A stretch of 64,000 nucleotides of DNA from Candidatus Bathyarchaeota archaeon (GTDB lineage Archaea > Thermoproteota > Bathyarchaeia > Bathyarchaeales > Bathycorpusculaceae), in assembly GCA_026014465.1 (NCBI GenBank), contig JAOZID010000010.1, positions 1,274,303 to 1,338,302 on the forward strand, given 5' to 3'. Made by a program: the position numbers and the translations under genes. Below, piece by piece: positions 25,907-35,247 of this stretch. The first letter of the stretch is position 1, and each line of letters begins with the position of its first letter. The notes under the pieces were generated by a model. It saw only the letters and a list, made by a program, of their open reading frames with translations, did not search any database and was not told the origin of the DNA.

Positions 25907-28255
25907 TTGACTGCTAAAAACGTGCGAGTTAAAATCGGCGAGATGAAGACCAACTCTGGTCTTATAAAAAACCTCGACTTATCTGTAGGGAAAATAATTG
26001 ATGATTCATGGGAGGAACCCATGGGGCCTACGCCTCGTCCATCAATAGCGACCTTGAGAAACTGGGACCTAAAGCTTCTCAACCGGTACAAGCCTTTTTA
26101 CATGCCTGCTTGTGACCTTTGCTGTTTGTGCACTTATGGGAAATGTGACTTGACAGCTGGGAAACGTGGTGCTTGTGGACTTGACATGGCGGCTCAATCC
26201 TCACGTATCGTGCTGCTATCCTGCTGTATCGGCGCAGCAACCCACACGGCACACGCGCGACACGTAGTTCATCACTTAATTGAAACCTTCGGACGTCGAC
26301 ACCCATTAGATGTTGGCGGCATGAACGTCAAAGTTGAAGCCCCCGTCACACGGCTAGTATGCGGCTTCAAACCCCAAACCATAGGCGACCTCGAAGACGC
26401 ATTGGACTACGCTGAACAGCAAGTAACCCAATGTCTAGCTTCAACGCACACTGGACAAGAAGGCGGCAACCTCGATTTCGAGTCAAAAGCGTTCCACGTC
26501 GGCATGATTGACCACTTAGGCATGGAAATCGCAGACATCGCCCAGATATCCGTTTACAATTTCCCCAAAGCCGACCCCGAAGCACCCCTAGTGGAAATGG
26601 GCATCGGCACAGTTGACAATTCTAAACCCACCATCATGTGCATTGGTCACAACGTCGTGCCCTCAGTTGGCATCATCGACTACATGAATGACAACGGCTT
26701 AGGCGACAAGATGGAAGTTGTGGGTCTATGCTGCACCGCCATCGACAACACCCGCTACTACAAACGCGGCAAAATCGTTGGTCCCATTTCTTGGCAGCTA
26801 AGGTTCATACGCAGCGGCTTTGCAGACGTTGTTGTTTTGGACGAGCAATGTGTCCGAACAGACGCTTACCTTGAAGCTGAACGCGTAAAAGCCCCTGTAA
26901 TCGCAGCCTCTGAAAAGAACTGCTTAGGCTTTAAAGACAGAACAGACGACCCCGTAGACGAAATTGTTAATGACCTTGTCAACGCCAAAGTTCCAGGTGT
27001 TTTGATTCTTGACCCTGAAAAAGTCGGCGAAGTCGCAGTTCGAGTAGCAAACATTGTTGCTCCGATGCGCAAAAAATACAAGGTTTTGCCCACAAACGAT
27101 GACATCGTCCAGTTGGCTTCAACATGTAGGCAATGCAGCCTGTGCCAGCGTTCATGTCCTCAAAACCTTGACGTGCCCGGAGCCATACAAGCCGCATCAG
27201 AAGGCGACCTATCCAAACTACATCAACTCTACGAATCCTGCATCGGCTGTGGAAGATGCGAAGAAGTCTGCCCCCTCAAACTACAACTACACAGCTTCAT
27301 CGTAAAAGCTGGCGAACAAGAAATGTACGCAGAAAAGAACTTCTGCCGTGCAGGCCGAGGCGCTGTCCAAGACGTAGAAATCCGCAGTGTCGGTGGCCCC
27401 TTGGTTCTGGGTGAAATCCCCGGTATCCTCGCAGTCGTCGGATGCGCTAACTATCCACGCGGCGGAAAAGACGTCTACGATATCTGCAGAGAATTCGCTT
27501 TACGACGCTTCATCGTTGTCACCACTGGTTGCTCTGCCATGTCCGCAGGTTCCTACAAGAACGAAGACGGTCAAACCCTCTACGAAGAATTCCCCGGAGA
27601 ATTCGCAGCTGGAGGAGTAGTCAACATCGGCTCATGCGTTGCTAACTCACACATATCGGGTGCAGCCATCAAAGTAGCCAATATCTTCGCCAAACGCCCC
27701 TTGCGAGGTAACTACGAAGAAATTGCTGATTACATCTACAACCGTATCGGCGCAGTTGGTCTGGCTTGGGGAGCGTTCTCTCAGAAAGCCTCTTCGATTG
27801 CTGCTGGCTTTTGGCGGTTGGGTATTCCTGTTCTTGTTGGCCCCCACGGTAACAAGTACCGCCGTATGCTGCTTGGCAGACCAGACAAGAAAGAAGACTG
27901 GTACACCATTGACGCCCGCACAGGCGAAAAAATCTACGTCGGCGCTGCCCCCGAACACCTGTTCCAAAGCGTAGAAACCAAAGAAGAAGCCATGGTCGCC
28001 ATCGCAAAACTAACCCTACGACCCAACGACACCTGGAAGGGACGCGCAGGCAAACTCAGCCACTACATCGACCTATACAAACGCCACTACGGCTCAATGC
28101 CCCTAGACATACCCATGTACATCCGCACCACGGCAGACATACCCATCACCATGAAAGACGAAATCACCGCGATACTCAAAGAAGCAGACTGGAAAGAAAG
28201 CAAGATCCCCGACCCAACGTTGCTTCCAAGAATGGTACGGACCATGAAGGAGTAG
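25907..28255 (+). CDS. cdhA: CODH/ACS complex alpha subunit (CO dehydrogenase)
   Basis: A 782-residue archaeal-type CO dehydrogenase. The N-terminal cluster region CDLCCLCTYGKCDLTAGKRG, the C-cluster stretches (GLCCTAIDN, VVLDEQCV, VGCANYPRGGKDV, VVTTGCSAMSAGSY), and two inserted ferredoxin motifs (CRQCSLCQRSCP and CIGCGRCEEVCP) are all present; the last two distinguish archaeal CdhA from bacterial CODH. It interconverts CO and CO2. TTG at 25907 lies 7 nt after GAGGT. The next gene is an Fe-S/F420 fusion rather than the usual cdhB. Confidence 0.96.
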   Translation: MTAKNVRVKIGEMKTNSGLIKNLDLSVGKIIDDSWEEPMGPTPRPSIATLRNWDLKLLNRYKPFYMPACDLCCLCTYGKCDLTAGKRGACGLDMAAQSSRIVLLSCCIGAATHTAHARHVVHHLIETFGRRHPLDVGGMNVKVEAPVTRLVCGFKPQTIGDLEDALDYAEQQVTQCLASTHTGQEGGNLDFESKAFHVGMIDHLGMEIADIAQISVYNFPKADPEAPLVEMGIGTVDNSKPTIMCIGHNVVPSVGIIDYMNDNGLGDKMEVVGLCCTAIDNTRYYKRGKIVGPISWQLRFIRSGFADVVVLDEQCVRTDAYLEAERVKAPVIAASEKNCLGFKDRTDDPVDEIVNDLVNAKVPGVLILDPEKVGEVAVRVANIVAPMRKKYKVLPTNDDIVQLASTCRQCSLCQRSCPQNLDVPGAIQAASEGDLSKLHQLYESCIGCGRCEEVCPLKLQLHSFIVKAGEQEMYAEKNFCRAGRGAVQDVEIRSVGGPLVLGEIPGILAVVGCANYPRGGKDVYDICREFALRRFIVVTTGCSAMSAGSYKNEDGQTLYEEFPGEFAAGGVVNIGSCVANSHISGAAIKVANIFAKRPLRGNYEEIADYIYNRIGAVGLAWGAFSQKASSIAAGFWRLGIPVLVGPHGNKYRRMLLGRPDKKEDWYTIDARTGEKIYVGAAPEHLFQSVETKEEAMVAIAKLTLRPNDTWKGRAGKLSHYIDLYKRHYGSMPLDIPMYIRTTADIPITMKDEITAILKEADWKESKIPDPTLLPRMVRTMKE

Positions 28256-28265
28256 GTGAAAGACA

Positions 28266-29687
28266 ATGGAACAAGCACAAACAGGTAAAGAAGTAACCAT
28301 CACAATTGACGGAAAACAAGTAAAAGCCAAAGAAGGCGACACGTTAATCAACGTAGCAAGGCAAGAGGGCATCGACATCCCCACCCTTTGCTACCACGCT
28401 GAAGTTTCAACTTTTGGCGCCTGCCGCCTCTGCTCAGTCGAAGTCACCAAGCACGGCAGAACCAAAGTCGTCACCTCCTGCAACTACCCCATCGAAGAAG
28501 GCATAGAAGTTCAAACTAACTCTGAAAAAATCCGCAACGTCCGCAAAGGCATCTTAGCTCTTCTAATGGCAAGGTGCCCCAAATCCGTCAAACTCAAGAA
28601 CCTAGGCAAAGCCTACGGCATCGAAGAGCACGGCTTATGGGAATCAGACCCTGACGAAGACTGCATCCTTTGCGGTTTATGCGTACGCGTATGCAAAGAA
28701 CTCGTCGGCGTTTCAGCCATAAACTTTGCCCAACGAGGTGTCGAACGCGAAATCACAGCGCCCTACCACCGCTTCTCAGATGACTGCATCGGATGCGGCG
28801 CATGCGCCCTTGTTTGCCCCACAGGTTCTAAGAAAATCCGAATCCACACCTACGCAACAATGGCTCCCATGAAAGGCGAACGCGACGACATCTTTGGTGT
28901 GCACACAGACATTTTCTCTGCTAAACTCTCAAACCCCTCAGAGGGCTTCATCAAAGCCTTGCTGGTTGCAGGTTTTAACGCGGGCTTGTTTGACACAGCA
29001 GTTTTCGCCCAACGCACCGACAGCGGCTACAACGCCAAAGCAGTCATAGCTGAAAACGCAGAAGCCGTAACCTCGGCAAAGGAAGCACCCTTCATACGAG
29101 TAAAAACCATGTCCACTTTGCTAGACGCCATAGATCAAGGCAAACGCAAAATCGCCTTCGTTGGCTTGCCCTGCCAAGTCCGTGCAGTACGCAAAATGGC
29201 TCAGACCATGCAGCAAGAAATCCCAGACTTGGACATAACCACAATTGGCATGTTCTGCAGACAATCCTTCAACCCGCAAAAACTCAAAGCTGAAATCCAA
29301 AAACTTCTCAACGTCGACATTGACCAAGCAGAAAAAGTCCAGATACGCGGAGACAAATTCGTGGTGCAAGTTGCAGGCAAAGAATACTCTTGTAACGTGG
29401 ATCAGCTAAACAACGCTATTGAAGCTGGATGCACTTACTGCAACGATTTCCCCGCCATGTTTGCTGACATAGCATTTGGTTCAGAGGGAAGCGCTGATGA
29501 CTGCTCTACAGTGCTTATCCGAACCGAGAAAGGCCAAAACCTGATTGGCAAACTTGCTTTCACTAAAGGGGAAGTTGCAAAAGACCAGATTCAGCCTTTG
29601 TCTGAATCCAAGAAAAACCGTGCAAAAGAAAGCGTTGCTCCTGTCCTCAAAGAAATCATGGCGCAACGTGCAAGGAAGGTGCAATAA
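28266..29687 (+). CDS. NuoG/HoxU-type Fe-S protein fused to FrhB-type F420 domain
   Basis: A 473-residue fusion. Residues 1-85 are a [2Fe-2S] ferredoxin (Cys42, Cys53, Cys56, Cys72); 125-190 carry two [4Fe-4S] motifs (Cys133-136-139-143, Cys174-177-180-184). From about 205 it is an F420-hydrogenase/dehydrogenase beta domain, shown by FVGLPCQVRAVRKM, IGMFCRQSF, CTYCNDFPAMFADIAFGSEG and STVLIRTE. FrhB domains bind FAD and exchange hydride with F420. The His-Cys3 cluster of HoxU (present at 10634) is missing. It sits 10 nt after cdhA and abuts the NuoE gene, so it likely belongs to the CODH/ACS complex. Confidence 0.93.
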   Translation: MEQAQTGKEVTITIDGKQVKAKEGDTLINVARQEGIDIPTLCYHAEVSTFGACRLCSVEVTKHGRTKVVTSCNYPIEEGIEVQTNSEKIRNVRKGILALLMARCPKSVKLKNLGKAYGIEEHGLWESDPDEDCILCGLCVRVCKELVGVSAINFAQRGVEREITAPYHRFSDDCIGCGACALVCPTGSKKIRIHTYATMAPMKGERDDIFGVHTDIFSAKLSNPSEGFIKALLVAGFNAGLFDTAVFAQRTDSGYNAKAVIAENAEAVTSAKEAPFIRVKTMSTLLDAIDQGKRKIAFVGLPCQVRAVRKMAQTMQQEIPDLDITTIGMFCRQSFNPQKLKAEIQKLLNVDIDQAEKVQIRGDKFVVQVAGKEYSCNVDQLNNAIEAGCTYCNDFPAMFADIAFGSEGSADDCSTVLIRTEKGQNLIGKLAFTKGEVAKDQIQPLSESKKNRAKESVAPVLKEIMAQRARKVQ

Positions 29688-30149
29688 ATGAGTGAGCTGC
29701 AAATAATAGACCAAGTTATAGACAAATACGTAGGCAAAGAAGGCGTTCTAATCCAACTCCTTCTTGACATTCAACAACAACTAAACTGGATACCCAAGGA
29801 AGCTGTTACCCGCATTAACGAGCGTTTGGGCATTCCAGTTAGCGACATCTACCGAGTTGCAAGCTTCTACACCGCCATCAGCCTCAAACCACGCGGCAAA
29901 CACCTGGTTCGAGTCTGCGCAGGAACCGCCTGCTACGTACGCGGCGGACAAAGAATCCTCGACGCTGCTGAACAAGCCATCGGCATAAAAGCTGGCGAAA
30001 CCTCTGAAGACCTCAAATTCACCCTCGAAACCGTAAACTGCCTAGGCTGCTGCGCCTTGGGACCAGTCGTTGAAATCAACGGCAAATACCACGGAACCGC
30101 CACACCCAAGCAGATTCAAAAAATAATCGACTACAAACGGAGTAACTAA
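29688..30149 (+). CDS. NuoE/HydC-type [2Fe-2S] protein of the CODH operon
   Basis: A 153-residue thioredoxin-like [2Fe-2S] subunit with ligand pairs CAGTACYVRGG and CLGCCALGP. Paralogue of HoxE at 8500. It starts immediately after the F420 fusion stop and ends 2 nt before the NuoF-CdhB fusion, so stoichiometric expression with CODH is expected. In HydABC-type complexes this subunit sits beside the flavoprotein. Confidence 0.93.
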   Translation: MSELQIIDQVIDKYVGKEGVLIQLLLDIQQQLNWIPKEAVTRINERLGIPVSDIYRVASFYTAISLKPRGKHLVRVCAGTACYVRGGQRILDAAEQAIGIKAGETSEDLKFTLETVNCLGCCALGPVVEINGKYHGTATPKQIQKIIDYKRSN

Positions 30150-30151
30150 CC

Positions 30152-32596
30152 ATGCAACCCCTAAAATCTCCCGCAGAACTTGAACAACTCCAAAAACAAA
30201 TCATCTCACAACGCGACCCCAACCAACTAACCATTTCCATATGCACCAGCACTGGCTGCGAAGCTTTAGGCGGACAAGAAGTCCTTGACGCCCTCAAAGA
30301 AGAACTCAAAGCACACGGCTTAGAAGACAAAGTCAAAATCCGCGAAACAGGTTGCCTTGGCTTTTGCGAACAAGGCCCCAGACTTGTCATTTACCCTCAA
30401 GAAGTCTACTACTTCAAAGTAAAACCCGAAGACGTCCCCGACATCGTCTCCAAAACGCTGCTCAAAGGCGAAGTCGTCAAACACATCCTCTACAAAGACA
30501 ACGTAACTGAAAGAATCACCGAAAAACTCTCCGACGTGCCCTTCTACAAATACCAAAACCGTCTGCTGCTCGAAGATAACGCTAAAGTAGACCCCAAGAA
30601 AATCGAGGACTACTTTGCACTTGGCGGCTACTCTGCACTAGCTAAAGCACTCTCAAAGATGACCCCTGACGAAGTGCTTGAGGAAGTCAAGAAATCCAAG
30701 CTTCGCGGACGCGGAGGCGGAGGCTTCCCCACAGGACGCAAATGGGAATCAACCCGCAAAGCAGAAGGCGAACCAAAATACGTCATAGTCAACTGTGACG
30801 AAGGTGACCCAGGCGCTTTCATGAACCGCGCATTGATGGAAGGCAACCCCCACAGCGTGCTTGAAGGCTTGATTTTGGCAGCATACGCCGTAGGCGCAAG
30901 CGAAGGTTTCCTGTATGTGCGCCAAGAATATCCCTTGGCAGTTGAAAACATGCAGTTAGCCATCAAAGAAGCCGAAAAATACGGTTTAGTTGGCAAAAAC
31001 ATCCTTGGTTCAGACTTTAGCTTCAACGTCGGCATACACAAAGGTGCAGGAGCTTTTGTTTCAGGCGAATCCACAGCTTTGATGAACGCCATCGAAGGAA
31101 AAGTCGGCGAACCCCGACCCAAATACGTCCACACCTCCGATAAGGGTCTTTACGACAAACCAAGCGTCCTAAACAACGTCGAAACATACGCTAACGTTCC
31201 CTTAATCATCAACAAAGGAGCAGACTGGTTCCAAACAATTGGCACCGAAGGTAGCAAAGGAACTAAAATCTTCGCTTTAGCAGGCAAAGTCAACAACACT
31301 GGCCTAGTCGAAGTCCCCTTAGGCATGACACTGCGCGACATCATATTCAAAATCGGCGGCGGCATCCGAAACAACAAGAAATTCAAAGCAGTACAAACAG
31401 GTGGCCCCTCTGGAGGAGTCATACCCAAAAAGTATCTTGACTACCCCGTAGACTTTGACGAACTCACCAAGCTGGGTTCTATGATGGGTTCAGGCGGCAT
31501 GATTGTTCTTGACTCTGACACCTGCATGGTTGACGTAGCACGGTACTTCATCAACTTCCTCTGCGACGAATCCTGTGGTCAATGTGTCCCCTGCCGAGAA
31601 GGTCTTAAACAGGCACGCAAAATCCTTGACGATATCGTCGTTGGAGAAGGCAAACCTGGTGACTTTGAAAAACTAACGCAAATCGCCGAAACCATGAGTT
31701 CCGCGTCGCTGTGCGCTTTGGGTCAAACTGCGGCTAACCCCATGTTGACTACTCTTCGTCACTTCAAAGAAGAATACCTTGCGCACATCGAAGAGAAACG
31801 CTGCCCCGCTTTGGTCTGCAAGAAACTGTTGACCTTCCACATAGACCCCGAGAAATGCAATGGCTGCCACTACTGTGCCATGAGCTGCTCTGAACAAGCC
31901 ATAGTTGGTGCTATTGACAAAATCCACGTAATCGATCAGGACAAATGTACCCAGTGTGGAACCTGCTTTGACATGTGTCCGCCTGAGTATTCTGCCGTAC
32001 AAAAGCTCTCTGGAGAACCAGCGCCCCCAGCTTTGCCTGAAGACCACCGCTGGATCAAGCGTCCGTGGGCATTAGCTGAAATCTCTGCAACCAAGAAGTC
32101 CTTGATAATCGCTAACGCAGACATCGCCGCAAACATCGTTAACAGCGCCTGCCGCCCCTTGCTTGTTGCTGGCACTGAACTCATCGGAGCCGAATACGAG
32201 GGAAAGAGCCTGATTGACTACATCATAGAGTTCGTCCGCAAAGCTAACATTCCAGTAGTTGCAACCGCGCAAACAGTCAAGGCATTCCTAGACAAAGGCT
32301 ACAAGCCCGCTGGAGCGATGTCCGCAACTGAAATCGGCAGCAGATTGGTTGACCCTGAATGGATGGGCATTGATTCACAAGGACCCCATGACATGGTACT
32401 CTTTGTGGGTGTACCTATGGTTACTGCTGTGGAAGTCCTCTCTGGTCTGAAGAACTTTGCACCCAAGCTAAAGGTCGTCAACTTGGACAACATGTACAAC
32501 CAGCATGCAAGTTGGTCCCTGCCAAGCTCAACGGTCAAAGATTGGATTGGAACTCTCACAGCAATGACTGCAAAATTGGAAGATGGAGGAGAATAA
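30152..32596 (+). CDS. NuoF/HydB-type flavoprotein fused to CODH epsilon subunit (CdhB)
   Basis: An 814-residue fusion. In order: thioredoxin-like [2Fe-2S] domain (Cys31, Cys36, Cys68, Cys72); FMN/NAD(P)H domain (LRGRGGGGFPTG, 184-195; NCDEGDPGAF); SLBB; [4Fe-4S] at CGQCVPC (475-481) and Cys521; CPALVC (551-556); two ferredoxin clusters (Cys569-572-575-579 and 599-602-605-609), as in bifurcating HydB. Residues ~645-806 match CdhB: RPLLVAGTELIG, NIPVVATAQTV, VDPEWMGIDSQGPHDMVLFV, LKNFAPKLKVVNLDNMY. No internal stop or restart separates the parts. No separate cdhB is present. This links an NAD(P)H flavoprotein covalently to CODH. Confidence 0.93.
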   Translation: MQPLKSPAELEQLQKQIISQRDPNQLTISICTSTGCEALGGQEVLDALKEELKAHGLEDKVKIRETGCLGFCEQGPRLVIYPQEVYYFKVKPEDVPDIVSKTLLKGEVVKHILYKDNVTERITEKLSDVPFYKYQNRLLLEDNAKVDPKKIEDYFALGGYSALAKALSKMTPDEVLEEVKKSKLRGRGGGGFPTGRKWESTRKAEGEPKYVIVNCDEGDPGAFMNRALMEGNPHSVLEGLILAAYAVGASEGFLYVRQEYPLAVENMQLAIKEAEKYGLVGKNILGSDFSFNVGIHKGAGAFVSGESTALMNAIEGKVGEPRPKYVHTSDKGLYDKPSVLNNVETYANVPLIINKGADWFQTIGTEGSKGTKIFALAGKVNNTGLVEVPLGMTLRDIIFKIGGGIRNNKKFKAVQTGGPSGGVIPKKYLDYPVDFDELTKLGSMMGSGGMIVLDSDTCMVDVARYFINFLCDESCGQCVPCREGLKQARKILDDIVVGEGKPGDFEKLTQIAETMSSASLCALGQTAANPMLTTLRHFKEEYLAHIEEKRCPALVCKKLLTFHIDPEKCNGCHYCAMSCSEQAIVGAIDKIHVIDQDKCTQCGTCFDMCPPEYSAVQKLSGEPAPPALPEDHRWIKRPWALAEISATKKSLIIANADIAANIVNSACRPLLVAGTELIGAEYEGKSLIDYIIEFVRKANIPVVATAQTVKAFLDKGYKPAGAMSATEIGSRLVDPEWMGIDSQGPHDMVLFVGVPMVTAVEVLSGLKNFAPKLKVVNLDNMYNQHASWSLPSSTVKDWIGTLTAMTAKLEDGGE

Positions 32597-32600
32597 GAAA

Positions 32601-34004
32601 ATGTCAATGTTTGAAGATATCCCCGTAGACGTGGGCGTAATCTACGAAGGTGAACGTATCCGCAAAAACGACCTACAAGTCGAACTTGGCGGACCCAAAG
32701 TCAAAGAAAAATTTGAACTAGCCAAAGTTAGACCCGCAGACCAAGTTGAAGACGGCAAAGTCACCATTATCGGACCCGACATCAAAGACCTCAAAGAAGG
32801 CGGTTCTTACCCCTTTGGTATCCTTGTTGAAGCTGCAGGTTCAGAGCTTGACCAAGGACTGGAGGGTGTAATTGAACGACGCATCCACGGTTACCTCAAC
32901 TACATTGAAGGCTTCATGCACCTAAACCAGCGCTACGACATCTGGACAAGACTTGGCAAAAAAGCATTCAACAAAGGCCTAAACAGCTTCGAACCCATGG
33001 GCAAAGTCCTCTACCGCCTCTTCAAGAGCGAACTACCCATCATCGAAAAACTGCAAATAACCTTTGTAACCGACCCCGACAAAATCCACGAAATGTACAC
33101 TGCCGCACTAGCAGACTATGAAGCACGCGACGCAAAAGCCAGAGGCCTAAAAGACGACGAAGTCGACAAATTCTACGGCTGCGCCCTGTGCCAGTCCTTT
33201 GCCCCAAGCCACGTCTGCGTAATCACCCCCCAACGCTACAGCAACTGTGGCGCCATTAGCTGGTTTGACGGTAAAGCCTCAGCAAGCATCGACCCCAAGG
33301 GCCCCGTCTTCGCCATAGACCGCGGAGAACTAATCAACGCCGAAAAAGGCGAATTCTCAGGCGTCAACGAAATGGCCAAGAAACGCAGCATGGGCGAAGT
33401 CAACAAAGTCTGGCTATACACCGCATTTGACTACCCCCACACCTCGTGCGGATGCTTCGAAGCAATTGCCTTCTACATCCCCGAAGTCGACGGGTTAGGC
33501 GTAGTTAACCGCAGCTTCAAAGGCGCAACAGTCAACGGCTTGCCCTTCTCAACGCTTGCGGACTCTGCTGCAGGCGGACGACAAGTCGACGGATTCCACG
33601 GAATATCCATCGAATACATGCGTTCCAGCAAATTCTTTGCAGCTGACGGCGGATGGAACCGCATCGTTTGGCTACCTAAAGAAGTCAAAGAACGCGTCAA
33701 AGACTTCATCCCCGCAGACATCGTCGACAAAATCCCAACTGAAGAAGACGTGCAAGATGTTGACTCTCTCAAAGCTTTCCTCAAAGAAAAGAACCACCCC
33801 ATAGTAGCACGCTGGACCGAAGAAGCACCTGCAGAAGAAGCATCTGCCGAAGAAGAAGCAGTTGACGCTGGCATGCCCGTAATGACTGCATCCGCGTTGC
33901 CCATAACCGCTGGCGGCTTCAGAATCATACTCAAAGACGCAAAAATCTACGCCAACAAAGTCATCATCAAAACCATCAAAGACGAAAAGAAAGAAAAACG
34001 GTGA
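32601..34004 (+). CDS. cdhC: CODH/ACS complex beta subunit (acetyl-CoA synthase)
   Basis: A 467-residue acetyl-CoA synthase of the archaeal short type, which lacks the bacterial N-terminal CODH-binding domain. A-cluster ligand motifs are FYGCALCQSFAPSH and TSCGCFEAI. An acidic linker (EEAPAEEASAEEEAV) precedes the last ~60 residues. It forms acetyl-CoA from CO, a methyl group on the corrinoid protein, and CoA. ATG at 32601 is preferred: GGAGGA is 10 nt upstream and the previous gene has ended; an in-frame ATG at 32583 would overlap it. Confidence 0.96.
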   Translation: MSMFEDIPVDVGVIYEGERIRKNDLQVELGGPKVKEKFELAKVRPADQVEDGKVTIIGPDIKDLKEGGSYPFGILVEAAGSELDQGLEGVIERRIHGYLNYIEGFMHLNQRYDIWTRLGKKAFNKGLNSFEPMGKVLYRLFKSELPIIEKLQITFVTDPDKIHEMYTAALADYEARDAKARGLKDDEVDKFYGCALCQSFAPSHVCVITPQRYSNCGAISWFDGKASASIDPKGPVFAIDRGELINAEKGEFSGVNEMAKKRSMGEVNKVWLYTAFDYPHTSCGCFEAIAFYIPEVDGLGVVNRSFKGATVNGLPFSTLADSAAGGRQVDGFHGISIEYMRSSKFFAADGGWNRIVWLPKEVKERVKDFIPADIVDKIPTEEDVQDVDSLKAFLKEKNHPIVARWTEEAPAEEASAEEEAVDAGMPVMTASALPITAGGFRIILKDAKIYANKVIIKTIKDEKKEKR

Positions 34005-35230
34005 AAACCTTGCCTCACCACAACAAAAAACCCGAAGATCCCACCGGATTAGGTCTTAGCCCAGACCTGCTGGATCTTCTCGCCAAGTTCCAAGAAATCG
34101 AGCTTGAAGACTTCGAGCTGGTCGCTCCAGAAATGGAGCTTGTTTGGGAACCAGCCGTAGGCGGGCGCATCATGCCCAAGCTCAAAGTTCCTGGTGTGGC
34201 GGGCGGCAAACCCACTGCTCTGTTGCAGGCAGCGTTTACCCCTCCAGTAGAAACCTACCCCGGCAAGATTGCACAGGTAAAACTTGGTGCCACTAAAGGT
34301 GAAGGCGGCAGCCGCGGCAAATCCGTAACTGTAGGCGGAGAAACCTCCCCTGCTTTCTACACTTTTGAACGCCCCATAGCAAATTCTCCAATTGTTACCT
34401 TAGACGTCTTCGACATGGAAGTGCCCCTTTCTAAAGCTGTCAAGATGCACGTGAAAGACGTGGTAGGCGACCCTGCAGCATGGGCAAAACTAGCTGTTGA
34501 AAAGTTCGGTGCCGACATGGTTACCGTTCACTTAATCAGCGTTGACCCTCTGCTCAAGGATGCTACTCCCAAAGACGCAGTGAAAACCGTTGAAGAAATC
34601 CTGCAAGCCGTCGATGTCCCCCTAGTTATTGGTGGATGCGGTGACCCCGTTAAAGACGCGGATGTTTTCGAAGCAATCTGTGAAACATTCCCCGGCGAAC
34701 GATTCCTCATTAGCTCAATTACTGGCGACATGGATGTTGAGCGCTGCGCTAAATACGTCAAGAAAGCAGGACACGCAGCGTTATCCTTCACACCCATGGA
34801 CCTAAACCTTGCACGCGAACTAAACCGCAGACTCTACGACTACTTAGCCCCCGAAGACATCGTCATGGATTTAACCACTGCAGCTTTGGGTTACGGACTT
34901 GACTATGCCTTCACGAACATGGAACGCGCAAGAATCGCAGGCTTAATGGGCGACAATGAACTGGCTCACCCAATGTCTTCAGGCACCACAAACGCTTGGG
35001 CTGCACGTGAAGCATGGCTCAAGATGGACGCAAAATGGGAACCACGAGAACTGCGAGGTCCTCTATGGGAAGTAACCACTGCGTTGACTTTGTTGCTTGC
35101 AGGTGTTGACTTGTTCATGATGATGCATCCCGCAGCTGTAAAGACCCTCAAAGACGTAACTAACAAACTTGTATCTGGCGGAAAAGTTGACCCCTCCAAA
35201 TTCGCTGAATGGGTCTCCGTCAAGGCTTAA
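34001..35230 (+). CDS. cdhD: CODH/ACS corrinoid/Fe-S protein small (delta) subunit
   Basis: A 409-residue CdhD, with the TIM barrel seen from PIVTLDVFDMEVP through VPLVIGGCGDPVKDADV, FLISSITGDMD and DIVMDLTTAALGYGLDY. With CdhE it forms the methyl-carrying corrinoid protein. GTG start overlaps cdhC by 4 bp. Confidence 0.95.
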   Translation: MKTLPHHNKKPEDPTGLGLSPDLLDLLAKFQEIELEDFELVAPEMELVWEPAVGGRIMPKLKVPGVAGGKPTALLQAAFTPPVETYPGKIAQVKLGATKGEGGSRGKSVTVGGETSPAFYTFERPIANSPIVTLDVFDMEVPLSKAVKMHVKDVVGDPAAWAKLAVEKFGADMVTVHLISVDPLLKDATPKDAVKTVEEILQAVDVPLVIGGCGDPVKDADVFEAICETFPGERFLISSITGDMDVERCAKYVKKAGHAALSFTPMDLNLARELNRRLYDYLAPEDIVMDLTTAALGYGLDYAFTNMERARIAGLMGDNELAHPMSSGTTNAWAAREAWLKMDAKWEPRELRGPLWEVTTALTLLLAGVDLFMMMHPAAVKTLKDVTNKLVSGGKVDPSKFAEWVSVKA

Positions 35231-35247
35231 GGGAGTGAAAACCGAAA

